NCBI RefSeq assembly: GCF_003640665.1
Contig: NZ_QQXL01000004.1
Location: forward strand, 52,858 to 116,857
DNA length: 64,000 nucleotides
From: Galactobacter caseinivorans
GTDB taxonomy: Bacteria; Actinomycetota; Actinomycetes; Actinomycetales; Micrococcaceae
Direction of reading: 5' to 3'
This document shows, in pieces, positions 56,428 to 64,000 of this stretch; position 1 is the stretch's first letter, and each line of letters starts with the position of its first letter. The notes below the pieces were generated by a model. The model did no database searches, was not told where the DNA came from, and worked only from the letters and a program-made list of their open reading frames with translations. The position numbers and the translations under genes were made by a program.

Positions 56428-58668
56428 ATGGACTTGCCCCCCACCATTTCTGCGCGCCACGAGCGCGGCGGTGCACCGCACGACGCCGTTCCCACGGCAC
56501 CGCGCGCCACGTCCGGTTCGCGATCCGGCGCGCCAAAGACCCCCCGCCGCTTCCTTCCCGAGGTGCAGGCGCTGCGCGCGCTCGCCGTGGGCCTCGTGGT
56601 GATTTACCACCTCTATCCCCGTGCGGCACCGGGCGGCTTTGTGGGCGTGGACGTCTTCTTCGTGATCTCCGGATTCCTCATCACCTCCCACCTGCTGCGC
56701 GAGGTCCAGGCCAAGGGCCGCATCTCCCTGCCGGCGTTCTGGGCGGCCCGCATCCGGCGGATCATGCCGGCCGCGATCGTGGTGATCCTCGCGATCGTGG
56801 TGGCCACGCTGATCTGGTGGCCCAGCTCGCTGTGGGAGGAGATCACCCGCCAGGGATTGGCCTCCCTGCTCAGTGTGCAGAACTGGGTTCTTGCCCTGGA
56901 CTCCGTGGACTACATGGCCCAAGAGAATCAGCCCACGGCGCTGCAGCACTTCTGGTCGTTGGGTGTGGAGGAGCAGTTCTACATCTTCTGGCCACTCGTG
57001 GTCTTGGCGGCCGCGTGGTTGGCGCTTGCGCTCGCCAGAGGAGCCAAGCGCCGCAACGGCGGGAGGGGCAGGCGCGCCGCGCTTCCGGTGACCAGCGCGT
57101 CGTCGGGCATCAGCACTGAACGCTTCGCCGCAGCGCCCGTGCGCATCGTGGCAGCGGTGCTGTTCGCGGTGATCATCGCCGTGTCCCTTGGCTACTCCAT
57201 CTTGCTCGTCAACTCGGGCGACGCGGCGGCGTACTTCGTCACCACCGCCCGTGTATGGGAAATGGCCGCCGGCGGTTTGCTGGCCGCGATGCTCCCCGCG
57301 GCCGGCTGGGCCGCCCCCGTGTGGCTGCGCAATCTCACCGCTGTGGCCGGGGTGGCCGTCCTGGCCTGGGTGGCCTTCAGCTACGTCTCTGGCAAGACTC
57401 CGTTCCCGGGGCAGGGTGCCATACTGCCGGTCCTGGGAACCATGGCCGTGATTGCCGCGGGCCGCACCGCCGGCTGGGGTTCGCTGCACCGGCTCACGGA
57501 TGCGGCGCCCGTGCAGTGGGTGGGCAACATTTCCTATTCGCTCTACCTGTGGCACTGGCCCGTGGTGATCGTGTTTAAGCAGGTGGTGGGCACGGCGCCG
57601 CGTTGGTGGCAGGCCCTGGCTCTCATCGCCCTGTCGCTGGCGTTGGCGGCGGCCAGTTACTACTTCGTGGAACGCCCAGCGCGGACCTGGCGCTTCACCG
57701 CCAAGCACACGTGGCGGGCCGTGGGCATCGGGGCCGTGGCCACGGCCCTGGCCGCCGTGGTGGTTGCCGTCCCGGCGGTGCGAGCGCAGGCCATCACCAC
57801 CCAGCAGGCCAGCGCCGCGGCCGAGCTGCTCAAGGCTCCGCCCAAGGGCTTTGGCGCGCAGGCGTGGGATACGTCAAGCGGCGCGCCGTTTGTTTCCGGG
57901 ACGGCCATCACACCGATCCCGGGTCAGGCCGCGCGGGATCTGCCTAAGTGGCGAGATTGCGTGTCCGCGTGGGACGGGGATCAGGTGCGGCGCTGCGAGT
58001 TTGGCGATACCTCCTCTGGCGTGGAGGTGGCGCTGGTGGGGGACTCGCATGCCGGCCAGTGGATCGGTGCCATGGACGCGGTGGGGCGCGAGCGCGGCTT
58101 CAAGGTGGTCACCTACGTCAAGAACTCCTGCCCGTTTAGCTTCACGCCGCGCGAGCTGGAAAAGACGCGCAAGCTCGTGTGTTCCACCCTCAACCAGCAG
58201 ACCGCGCGGGAGTTGGCCAAGGCCAAGCCGGCGCTGATCATCTTCACTTCCTGGAATGGTTCCACCTACGCCGGAGACGCGGTGGAGGGCTTCCGCAAGC
58301 CGATGGAGCAGTTCGCCAAGTCCGGTATCAAGACGGCCGTGCTGCGAGATTCGCCGTCGCTGACGGACGAGCCGGAGACCATGGCCCGGGACTGCGTGGC
58401 CCAAAACCTCCAGGACCCTGAGCCGTGCAGCCTGCCGCGCCACCTGTCCCTGCCCAAGGAACCGGCCGTCGCGGCGGCCAAGAAGGTGAAGGGCGCGGCA
58501 ACAATCGACACCGCGTCCTGGTTCTGCGACGAGGAGCAGTGCCCGTCCGTGATCGGCAACGTGCTGGTCTATCGCGACGCCAACCACGTGTCCAATACTT
58601 ACGCGCTGACCCTGACGGGCCGGCTCGGTGACGCGATCCAGAGGCTCCTGCCCGACGCCGCTCGGTGA
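56428..58668 (+). CDS. Acyltransferase-3 (OafA/YrhL type) with SGNH hydrolase-like domain
   Basis: 746 residues. Residues 35-430 form about ten membrane spans with the active-site segment EVQALRALAVGLVVIYHLYP and FFVISGFLITSHLL. The extracellular C-terminal SGNH domain has VALVGDSHAGQW (around residue 537) and DANHVSNTYA (around 717) as Ser and Asp/His positions. Such proteins O-acetylate cell-wall polymers or surface glycans. ATG 56428 has no strong ribosome binding site, so the start is uncertain. Confidence 0.92.
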   Translation: MDLPPTISARHERGGAPHDAVPTAPRATSGSRSGAPKTPRRFLPEVQALRALAVGLVVIYHLYPRAAPGGFVGVDVFFVISGFLITSHLLREVQAKGRISLPAFWAARIRRIMPAAIVVILAIVVATLIWWPSSLWEEITRQGLASLLSVQNWVLALDSVDYMAQENQPTALQHFWSLGVEEQFYIFWPLVVLAAAWLALALARGAKRRNGGRGRRAALPVTSASSGISTERFAAAPVRIVAAVLFAVIIAVSLGYSILLVNSGDAAAYFVTTARVWEMAAGGLLAAMLPAAGWAAPVWLRNLTAVAGVAVLAWVAFSYVSGKTPFPGQGAILPVLGTMAVIAAGRTAGWGSLHRLTDAAPVQWVGNISYSLYLWHWPVVIVFKQVVGTAPRWWQALALIALSLALAAASYYFVERPARTWRFTAKHTWRAVGIGAVATALAAVVVAVPAVRAQAITTQQASAAAELLKAPPKGFGAQAWDTSSGAPFVSGTAITPIPGQAARDLPKWRDCVSAWDGDQVRRCEFGDTSSGVEVALVGDSHAGQWIGAMDAVGRERGFKVVTYVKNSCPFSFTPRELEKTRKLVCSTLNQQTARELAKAKPALIIFTSWNGSTYAGDAVEGFRKPMEQFAKSGIKTAVLRDSPSLTDEPETMARDCVAQNLQDPEPCSLPRHLSLPKEPAVAAAKKVKGAATIDTASWFCDEEQCPSVIGNVLVYRDANHVSNTYALTLTGRLGDAIQRLLPDAAR

Positions 58669-58946
58669 GTTTTTGGGGCGGGCGCGGTGAGTTCTGAGGT
58701 GCGGGGGCGCACGCCCCGTCCCTCACAGCGCAACCTTTCCGGCGGCGTCGTGCACAGATCTGCCCACGCCGCGCCACTGTGGCGCCTGGCACGTCAGACT
58801 GGGGTGGAGGCCAGGGGGTCAACTCCGGTAGGATGAGCAAGTTGCCCTGTCTCCGTGCCACCTGGCGCGGGCCTGCGGGGTGACACGCACAGAACCTCCT
58901 GGCACGGAAAGACCGTGCCCGTTATGTCCAAAGGAGGTGGGTTCAC
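58669..58946 (+). promoter_or_regulatory. rpsF leader
   Basis: A 278-bp region ahead of rpsF. A perfect 7-bp hairpin, GGCACGG-AAAGA-CCGTGCC, lies at 58901-58919. CCGTGCCACC at 58855-58864 could pair with GGCACGG instead, giving a possible alternative structure. AAAGGAGGTGG follows as ribosome binding site. An S6:S18-type autoregulatory leader is possible, but the CCG bulge is not clear to me. Confidence 0.45.
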
Positions 58947-59249
58947 ATGCGTGCCTACGAACTGATGGTGCTGATCGACCCCGAGGTCGATGAGCGCACC
59001 GTCGAGCCGACGCTCGGCAAGTTCCTTGAGATCGTGACCAAGGATGGCGGAACCATCGACAAGGTCGATATTTGGGGCCGTCGTCGCCTGTCTTACGAGA
59101 TCAAGAAGAACACTGAGGCCATCTACGCGGTGGTTAACTTCACCGCTGAGCCGGCCACCTCGACCGAGCTTGACCGCGTTTTGACTCTCAACGAGTCCAT
59201 CCTGCGCACCAAGATCACTCGTCCCGAGGAACAGCGCATCGCCGAATAA
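58947..59249 (+). CDS. rpsF: Small ribosomal subunit protein bS6
   Basis: 100 residues with [39 protein letters not shown] and a C-terminal [12 protein letters not shown]. First gene of rpsF-ssb-rpsR-rplI. Start at ATG 58947 after AAAGGAGGTGG. Confidence 0.98.
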   Translation: MRAYELMVLIDPEVDERTVEPTLGKFLEIVTKDGGTIDKVDIWGRRRLSYEIKKNTEAIYAVVNFTAEPATSTELDRVLTLNESILRTKITRPEEQRIAE

Positions 59250-59285
59250 GGCGCTGCACGGACCAAGACTTAAGTAGGAGGCAAC

Positions 59286-59870
59286 ATGGCAGGCGATACC
59301 GTCATCACGGTCATCGGAAATCTCACCAGCGATCCGGAGCTGCGGTTTACCCCGTCGGGTTCGGCGGTGGCGAATTTCACCATTGCTTCCACTCCTCGCG
59401 CGTTTGATCGCCAGTCCAACGAGTGGAAGGACGGGGAAACCCTGTTCTTGCGCGCGTCGGTGTGGCGTGATGCCGCGGAGAACGTCGCCGAAACGCTGAC
59501 CAAGGGCACTCGCGTGATTGCCCAGGGTCGGTTGAAGTCTCGGTCCTACACCACGAAGGAAGGCGAGAGCCGTACCTCCATGGAGCTCGAGGTCGATGAA
59601 ATCGGCCCGTCCCTGAGGTACGCCTCTGCCAAGGTCACCCGTGCTTCCCGTGGAGGGGGCAACGGCGGTGGCTTCGGCGGCGGCAACGGTGGCAACGGCG
59701 GCAACCAGGGCGGCGGCTTCGGTGGGGGTAACTCCTCCTCCGGTGGCGGCGGCAATGACTGGGGCCAGCCCGCGCAGCAGCCGCAGCAGAATGACCCCTG
59801 GGGTCAGCCTGCTAGCGGTGGCAACGGTGGCTGGGGATCCGTCCCCGGCAACAACGAGCCTCCCTTCTGA
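59286..59870 (+). CDS. ssb: Single-stranded DNA-binding protein
   Basis: 194 residues. The OB-fold (1-110) has [23 protein letters not shown] and [19 protein letters not shown] long Gly/Asn-rich linker (about 118-185) is typical of actinobacterial SSB. The tip is NNEPPF, without the usual acidic Asp residues immediately before the Glu-Pro-Pro-Phe. It lies 36 bp after rpsF with a GGAGG site. Confidence 0.97.
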   Translation: MAGDTVITVIGNLTSDPELRFTPSGSAVANFTIASTPRAFDRQSNEWKDGETLFLRASVWRDAAENVAETLTKGTRVIAQGRLKSRSYTTKEGESRTSMELEVDEIGPSLRYASAKVTRASRGGGNGGGFGGGNGGNGGNQGGGFGGGNSSSGGGGNDWGQPAQQPQQNDPWGQPASGGNGGWGSVPGNNEPPF

Positions 59871-59938
59871 TCTAACAACCCATTTTCACCATCCCGCAGA
59901 TCTCTTCTGCGGGCTCCATTCGAGTAAGGAGCTCCACG

Positions 59939-60178
59939 ATGGCTAAGCCTGAAATCCGCAAGCCGAAACCGAAGTCCAATCCCCTGAAGGCCGCCGACGT
60001 CAAGGTCATTGACTACAAGGACGTCGCACTGCTTCGCAAGTTCATTTCTGACCGTGGAAAGATCCGCGCACGCCGTGTCACGGGTGTTTCCGTGCAGGAG
60101 CAGCGCAAGATCGCCCTGGCCATCAAGAACGCGCGCGAAGTGGCATTGCTGCCGTACTCCGGCGCTGGCCGCGGCTGA
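59939..60178 (+). CDS. rpsR: Small ribosomal subunit protein bS18
   Basis: 79 residues with [43 protein letters not shown]. It has no CxxC pair, so it is the zinc-independent form. Located between ssb and rplI. Confidence 0.98.
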   Translation: MAKPEIRKPKPKSNPLKAADVKVIDYKDVALLRKFISDRGKIRARRVTGVSVQEQRKIALAIKNAREVALLPYSGAGRG

Positions 60179-60197
60179 GAAAAGGGAGAGAAAACTT

Positions 60198-60674
60198 ATG
60201 TCTAAGCTCATCCTGACCCACGAGGTAACTGGTCTTGGTACCGCCGGCGATATCGTCGACGTCAAGAACGGTTACGCCCGTAACTTCCTCATCCCCCGCG
60301 GCTTCGCGATCACCTGGACCAAGGGTGGGGAAAAGGAAATCGAGAACATCAAGGCTGCTCGCGCCGTGCGCGCCGTGGCCAACCTGGAGGACGCCCAGCG
60401 CATTGCCGCCGGTCTGTCCGCCAGCCCTGTGAAGCTGACCGTCAAGGCCGGCGAGGCGGGTCGCCTGTTCGGCACCGTCAAGCAGGGCGATGTTGCCGAC
60501 GCGATCGAGGCCCAGGGCCTTGGCACCGTTGACAAGCGCAACGTCGAGATTGCCCAGGTCATCAAGTCCACGGGCAACTACGCCGCAACCGTTCGTCTTC
60601 ACTCGGACGTCCTGGCCAGCATCGACCTGCAGGTCGTGGCCGAGAAGTCCAAGAAGAAGTCCAAGAAGAAGTAG
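60198..60674 (+). CDS. rplI: Large ribosomal subunit protein bL9
   Basis: 158 residues. The N-domain has [25 protein letters not shown], the family signature. The C-domain has [27 protein letters not shown]. The last 12 residues are Lys/Ser repeats ([11 protein letters not shown]). Start ATG 60198, 19 bp after rpsR. Confidence 0.97.
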   Translation: MSKLILTHEVTGLGTAGDIVDVKNGYARNFLIPRGFAITWTKGGEKEIENIKAARAVRAVANLEDAQRIAAGLSASPVKLTVKAGEAGRLFGTVKQGDVADAIEAQGLGTVDKRNVEIAQVIKSTGNYAATVRLHSDVLASIDLQVVAEKSKKKSKKK

Positions 60675-61062
60675 TTTTTCTTCCCTCGGTTCACCGAGGA
60701 GCGGTACAGACGAGGGCCCCACCGGGAAACCGGTGGGGCCCTCGTTGCGTTACCCCGGGGTTCCTGGTGCCTTGGTGCCTTGGGTCGTTGGTTGGGATTG
60801 CCGCCGGGCCCTGCATCGCGGTGGCGACGCTCGTCGCGGTTCGCAATAACCGTCGTGTTTCGCAACAGGAGTGGAGGCAGGCAACGCAACCTCGTAGCGT
60901 CGGGCATGAATCAAGAGTGCGGATCTAGAGGCCCTGGCCGATCCGCCGGCAACCCTCGACGCGGTGTTGGGGTGCCCCAGGTGAGGATTCGGCCCTGGCC
61001 CCGTGGCCCGGGCAAAGACCGCCTCCCAGACGGGAAGGCATTGAGCCTGATTGAGGTGCGCT
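60675..61062. other. Intergenic stretch between rplI and the flavin reductase gene
   Basis: Apart from the rplI terminator and a CCTCGG-TTCA-CCGAGG hairpin at 60685-60700, I see repeated TGCCTTGGTGCCTTGG (60768-60785) and one copy of the dispersed GCGTCGGGCAT word. No gene is visible. Confidence 0.6.
60712..60743 (+). terminator. Strong terminator after rplI
   Basis: A 14-bp perfect stem, GAGGGCCCCACCGG/CCGGTGGGGCCCTC, with a GAAA loop, followed by GTTGCGTT. Confidence 0.85.
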
Positions 61063-61572
61063 GTGTCGCTAACTCGTGAACTGCAACCGACCCTCCTGCG
61101 TGAGGCCTTTGCGCGCTTCCCCTCCGGCGTGGCCGCCCTGTGCGCCACCGTGGAGAACGCGCCGCAGGGGATCGTGGCCTCCTCCTTCACCGTAGGGGTG
61201 TCCCTGGAGCCGGCGCTGGTGTCCTTTGCCGTGCAGAACCGCTCCACCACCTGGCCCATCGTGAAGCGGTCTCGGCGTATTGGCGTCTCCATCCTGGGCT
61301 CAGAGCATCACGATGCGTGCCGTCAGATTGCGTCAAAGTCCGGGGACCGCTTTGCCGGACTAGACCTAACGGAGGGCGAGGGTGGTGCGTTACTGCTGGA
61401 TCATTCAGCCCTGTGGCTAGAGACCAGCGTGTACGCGGAGGTGCCGGCAGGGGATCATCACGTGGTGCTGCTGCAGGTGCACGGCGTGGCCACTCACGCC
61501 GGAGAATATGACCCGCTGGTGTTTCAGGACTCCACCTTTAAGGGTCTCCGCGCGCCGGAGTATGTCATTTAG
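61063..61572 (+). CDS. Flavin reductase-like (FMN-binding) protein
   Basis: 169 residues of the flavin reductase/NADH:FMN oxidoreductase-like fold. Motifs: FPSGVAALCATVENAPQGIVASSFTVGVSLEPALVSFAV, NRSTTWPIV, and DHHVVLLQVHGVATH. The start is GTG 61063 with GAGGTG upstream. The partner oxygenase is unknown. Confidence 0.88.
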   Translation: MSLTRELQPTLLREAFARFPSGVAALCATVENAPQGIVASSFTVGVSLEPALVSFAVQNRSTTWPIVKRSRRIGVSILGSEHHDACRQIASKSGDRFAGLDLTEGEGGALLLDHSALWLETSVYAEVPAGDHHVVLLQVHGVATHAGEYDPLVFQDSTFKGLRAPEYVI

Positions 61573-61666
61573 TGTTCACGTGGCGCGCCACCGACCCTTG
61601 ACCCTCAGGGGTGGCCGGGACAGAGTGGGAGTCTGAGACGGCCGGACAACGCTGGAGGTTCTGAGC

Positions 61667-62098
61667 ATGGGTACCACCAACTACACCAACACGTTCATCG
61701 CGGTGGCAGAGGATTCCCTGAACCCAGAGGGCCGCGCGGAGCCAACCGGCATCACGCCGCCCCACGGCGAGGACGGCCAGACCATCGCCGAATTGCAGTT
61801 TGAGTTGTTGCAGGCGCGCCCGTACGCCTACACCTCTGACGAGCTGATCTTTGAGGTGCATTCCAGGCGCAAGGGGCTCCTTGACGAGGAGCGCGACGCC
61901 GCGTGGGATGAGTTCTTTGCCCGCGATCAGGCGTGCCTGCGCTCCTCCCCGTTGGCCAAGCGCTACGGCTGGGGGTTCCACTTTGACGAGCGCGGGCGCG
62001 TGGGGTTGGTGCCCGTCGGGAGCGCCGATTATCAGCGCCTTTCCACGGATAAGGGGCTGGCTCAGAAGCAGGCGCTGCGCTCGTCTCGGAAGGTTTGA
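61667..62098 (+). CDS. DUF6157 family protein
   Basis: 143 residues beginning GTTNYTNTFIAVAEDSL and containing QTIAELQFELLQARPYAYTSDELIFEVHSRRKG, which fits the DUF6157 family of unknown function. ATG 61667 with GGAGG upstream. It is convergent with the DUF1801 gene. Confidence 0.82.
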   Translation: MGTTNYTNTFIAVAEDSLNPEGRAEPTGITPPHGEDGQTIAELQFELLQARPYAYTSDELIFEVHSRRKGLLDEERDAAWDEFFARDQACLRSSPLAKRYGWGFHFDERGRVGLVPVGSADYQRLSTDKGLAQKQALRSSRKV

Positions 62099-62125
62099 GC
62101 GCGGCGTTCGTGGTTGCGGGCGCGC

Positions 62126-62569
62126 TTAGTTGACCTGCTCGCCCGCGGCGCCCTTGGCCTTCCATGTCAGAGCGTGCGCGTACCCCGTCTCGGTGAGCTC
62201 GCGGAGCACCGCCAGATCGACGTCCGCCAAGGTGTTGACGTACAGGCATGACGCGCCGATCTTGTGCTTGCCCAGCTTGGCTAGGAGCGCCGCGCCCTCC
62301 GGCTGGCCCGTGAGCCCATAGAGGGAGAGCGACGCCTTGCGCGGGCTGAAACCGATCAACGGCGCGGTCCCCGAATGGCCGGAGGCGTAGCGGTAGCTGT
62401 ACTCATCAAAGCCCACGATGCTTGGCCCCCACATCCGCGCAGGCTGGCCGGAGACCCCCGCAAAGAGCTCCAGAAGGTACAGGCCGTCCGCGCGGCGGAC
62501 TGCGTGCTCCACGGACTCCACAAACACCAGCGGTTCGACGCCGGTGGGCTGGGTTTTCTGCTCATTCAT
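62126..62569 (-). CDS. DUF1801 domain protein
   Basis: 147 residues. It has ARMWGPSIVGFDEYSYRYASGHSG and APLIGFSPRKASLSLYGL, the YdhG/DUF1801 signature. The fold family is often linked to stress or small-molecule binding; the role here is unknown. Start ATG 62569. Confidence 0.88.
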   Translation of the reverse strand: MNEQKTQPTGVEPLVFVESVEHAVRRADGLYLLELFAGVSGQPARMWGPSIVGFDEYSYRYASGHSGTAPLIGFSPRKASLSLYGLTGQPEGAALLAKLGKHKIGASCLYVNTLADVDLAVLRELTETGYAHALTWKAKGAAGEQVN

Positions 62570-63137
62570 GCCTCAGTTTCGGTGCTGAGCGGGCAGGGGG
62601 CAAGCCCCGCCGTTGCCGAGCCGTTGCCGCTAGCGGTGATCGATGCCACGTATGTGGATGTGGGCATGTTTGCCCGCATGGCGGACGGTGGTGGTCGGGC
62701 GGACACTTCGGGGTCGTCACGCGGCTGGCGTGTCTGTGGAGAAGCGGCCAAAACTGTGGATAACTAGCCCCCCCACACGTGGAGGGTCCGCGTCAAGTCC
62801 ACATACGCACAAGCAAGCTGGGGACAACGGGCCAAAAATAAACTTGAGCGGACTCGCCAGTAACCCCGGAAACTCAACGAAGTACAGCGTTAGAAAACAG
62901 TTGTGCACCTGACTGTCCCCAAGTTGTCCACAGTTGTCCCCACCTTCTGTGGCACTTGTTAACAGAGCTCCTGTGGAACTTGTGGATAACTGGTTTGTCT
63001 ACTGCGGCAAACGGCCCTACCGTGGGGTCATTCCTCTACCTACGCGCCACATGGCGCGGGGGCATTCCCTGCCCAGCAAAGCGTCGGCCCCACGGCGCAC
63101 TCTGGGTAGGTCAGGAACCAGCAGCGAGGAGTCCAGG
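62570..63137. other. dnaB leader rich in DnaA-box-like words
   Basis: A 568-bp gene-free region ahead of dnaB. It contains TGTGGAGAA (62735-62743), TGTGGATAA at 62755-62763 and 62981-62989, TTGTCCACA at 62924-62932, plus TTGTGCACC and TTGTCCCCA variants. The portion 62750-63000 is AT-richer than the neighbours. No credible gene. Confidence 0.7.
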
Positions 63138-64000
63138 GTGAGCGTTCAGGAGTACGAGGGCAGCAGAAGCGCCCCCGGGGATGCCGGAGCGCGCACGCCC
63201 CCTCAGGACCTGGTTGCGGAGCAGTCCGTACTGGGCGGCATGATGCTCTCCAAGGACGCCATCGCGGATTGCGTGGAGACGCTGCGCGGCATGGACTTTT
63301 ACCGTCCCAGCCACGAAAACATCTATGAGGCCGTCATTGACCTCTATGGTCGTGGCGAGCCCGCGGACGCGGTCACGGTGGCGGATGAGCTGACCAAGCG
63401 CGGCGATCTGCAGCGGGTGGGCGGCGCCGCCTACCTTCACGAGCTGATTCAGTCCGTGCCGACGGCGGCCAACGCTGGCTTCTATGCGGAGATCGTGCGG
63501 GAGCGCGCTGTGTTGCGCCGCCTGGTGGATGCGGGCACGCGCATCGTGCAGATGGGCTACTCCTCTGATGGCGAGGTGGACGCCATTGTGAATGAGGCCC
63601 AGGCAGAGGTCATGAAGGTCGCAGATCGCCGCGGCGGCGAGGACTACGTGGCACTGAAGGACATCATCGAGGGCACCGTTGATGAGATTGAGTCGGCGAG
63701 CTCCCGCACCGAGGGCATCACCGGTGTCCCCACCGGCTTCTACGAGTTTGATGAGCTGACCCAGGGCCTGCAGGGCGGCCAGATGATCGTGGTTGCCGCG
63801 CGTCCCGCCGTCGGTAAGTCCACGTTCGCCCTGGATATTGCCCGCTCCGCTGCCATTAAGCACCACCTCACCACCGTGTTCTTCTCCTTGGAAATGGGCC
63901 GGAACGAGATCGCGATGCGTCTGCTTTCTGCGGAGGCCACCATTGGCCTGCAGGACCTGCGCAAGGGCCAGGTCAAGGACGAGCAGTGGACCAAGATCGC
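63138..64000 (+). CDS. dnaB: Replicative DNA helicase DnaB (5' part)
   Basis: The window covers the first 287 residues. The N-terminal domain runs from PPQDLVAEQSVLGGMMLSKDAI through FYRPSHENIYEAVIDLYGRGEPADAVTVADEL. The RecA-like domain begins with GVPTGFYEFDELTQGLQGGQMIVVAARPAVGKSTFALDIA, holding Walker A, followed by FFSLEMGRNEIAMRLL. GTG start at 63138 with GAGGAG upstream. The gene continues beyond the window. Confidence 0.97.
   Translation, partial: MSVQEYEGSRSAPGDAGARTPPQDLVAEQSVLGGMMLSKDAIADCVETLRGMDFYRPSHENIYEAVIDLYGRGEPADAVTVADELTKRGDLQRVGGAAYLHELIQSVPTAANAGFYAEIVRERAVLRRLVDAGTRIVQMGYSSDGEVDAIVNEAQAEVMKVADRRGGEDYVALKDIIEGTVDEIESASSRTEGITGVPTGFYEFDELTQGLQGGQMIVVAARPAVGKSTFALDIARSAAIKHHLTTVFFSLEMGRNEIAMRLLSAEATIGLQDLRKGQVKDEQWTKI

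Noticed and set aside
56374-57708. 444-residue minus-strand frame opposite the acyltransferase
   Set aside because: Shadow of membrane-span codons; no start signal.

Overview
This window is a GC-rich chromosomal segment around the replication origin of an actinobacterium, most likely order Micrococcales and probably family Micrococcaceae. The clues are the gene order dnaA-dnaN-gnd-recF-dciA-gyrB-gyrA-DUF3566-tRNA-Ile-DLW39-tRNA-Ala, a CrgA/class E sortase/trpG-pabA end, rpmH-rnpA-yidD-yidC-jag-rsmG-parA-parB on the other side of dnaA, and rpsF-ssb-rpsR-rplI-dnaB at the right edge. I cannot name the genus from sequence alone.

Left part (1-8 kb): the division/cell-envelope end (glutamine amidotransferase fragment, small membrane protein, class E sortase, crgA), then DUF3817, DUF4442 and tandem-GNAT proteins, a rhomboid protease, a cyclophilin and a helical Lys/Ala-rich membrane protein. 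Between the GNAT and rhomboid genes lies an 890-bp gene-free stretch packed with DnaA-box-like 9-mers and a 31-bp direct repeat.

Origin part (8-30 kb): the gyrase/recF/gnd/dnaN/dnaA block is read leftward, and the rpmH to parB block rightward. DnaA-box-like sequences lie on both sides of dnaA, so the origin looks bipartite. Five parS sites flank or precede parB. parA and parB are separated by about 2 kb of non-coding DNA with three parS sites, minisatellites and more DnaA-box-like words. The trxB-trxA pair follows, with an exact match to the SigR-type promoter consensus (GGGAAT-N18-GTT) upstream of trxB.

Middle part (30-49 kb): murJ is followed by a separate gene carrying a half-kinase lobe, one membrane span and an extracellular sugar-binding-like domain, which looks like the mycobacterial MviN fusion in two pieces. 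Next come pcnA, a cluster of tiny ORFs, and myo-inositol-phosphate synthase. A seven-gene locus follows (NeuA-phosphatase fusion, NeuB, GT2, two polysialyltransferase-like paralogues, a further ulosonate-transferase-like protein and a DUF6716-like glycosyltransferase) that probably makes a surface polymer of sialic acid, KDN or a related nonulosonic acid.

Right part (47-64 kb): a GT87 mannosyltransferase, a translationally coupled ABC exporter plus NarL-type two-component system, a nucleoside hydrolase, an M18 aminopeptidase, an acyltransferase-3/SGNH protein, the rpsF-ssb-rpsR-rplI operon, small metabolic genes, and the start of dnaB behind another DnaA-box-rich leader.

Across the right half a short word, GCGTCGGGCA or its 3-bp-longer form GCGTCGTCGGGCA, occurs ten times in both orientations, in non-coding DNA and in poorly conserved parts of genes. 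No exact copy was seen in the first 36 kb. This, the nonulosonate locus, the DnaA-box clusters away from dnaA, the split MurJ/half-kinase pair and the tiny-ORF cluster are the observations I would follow first.
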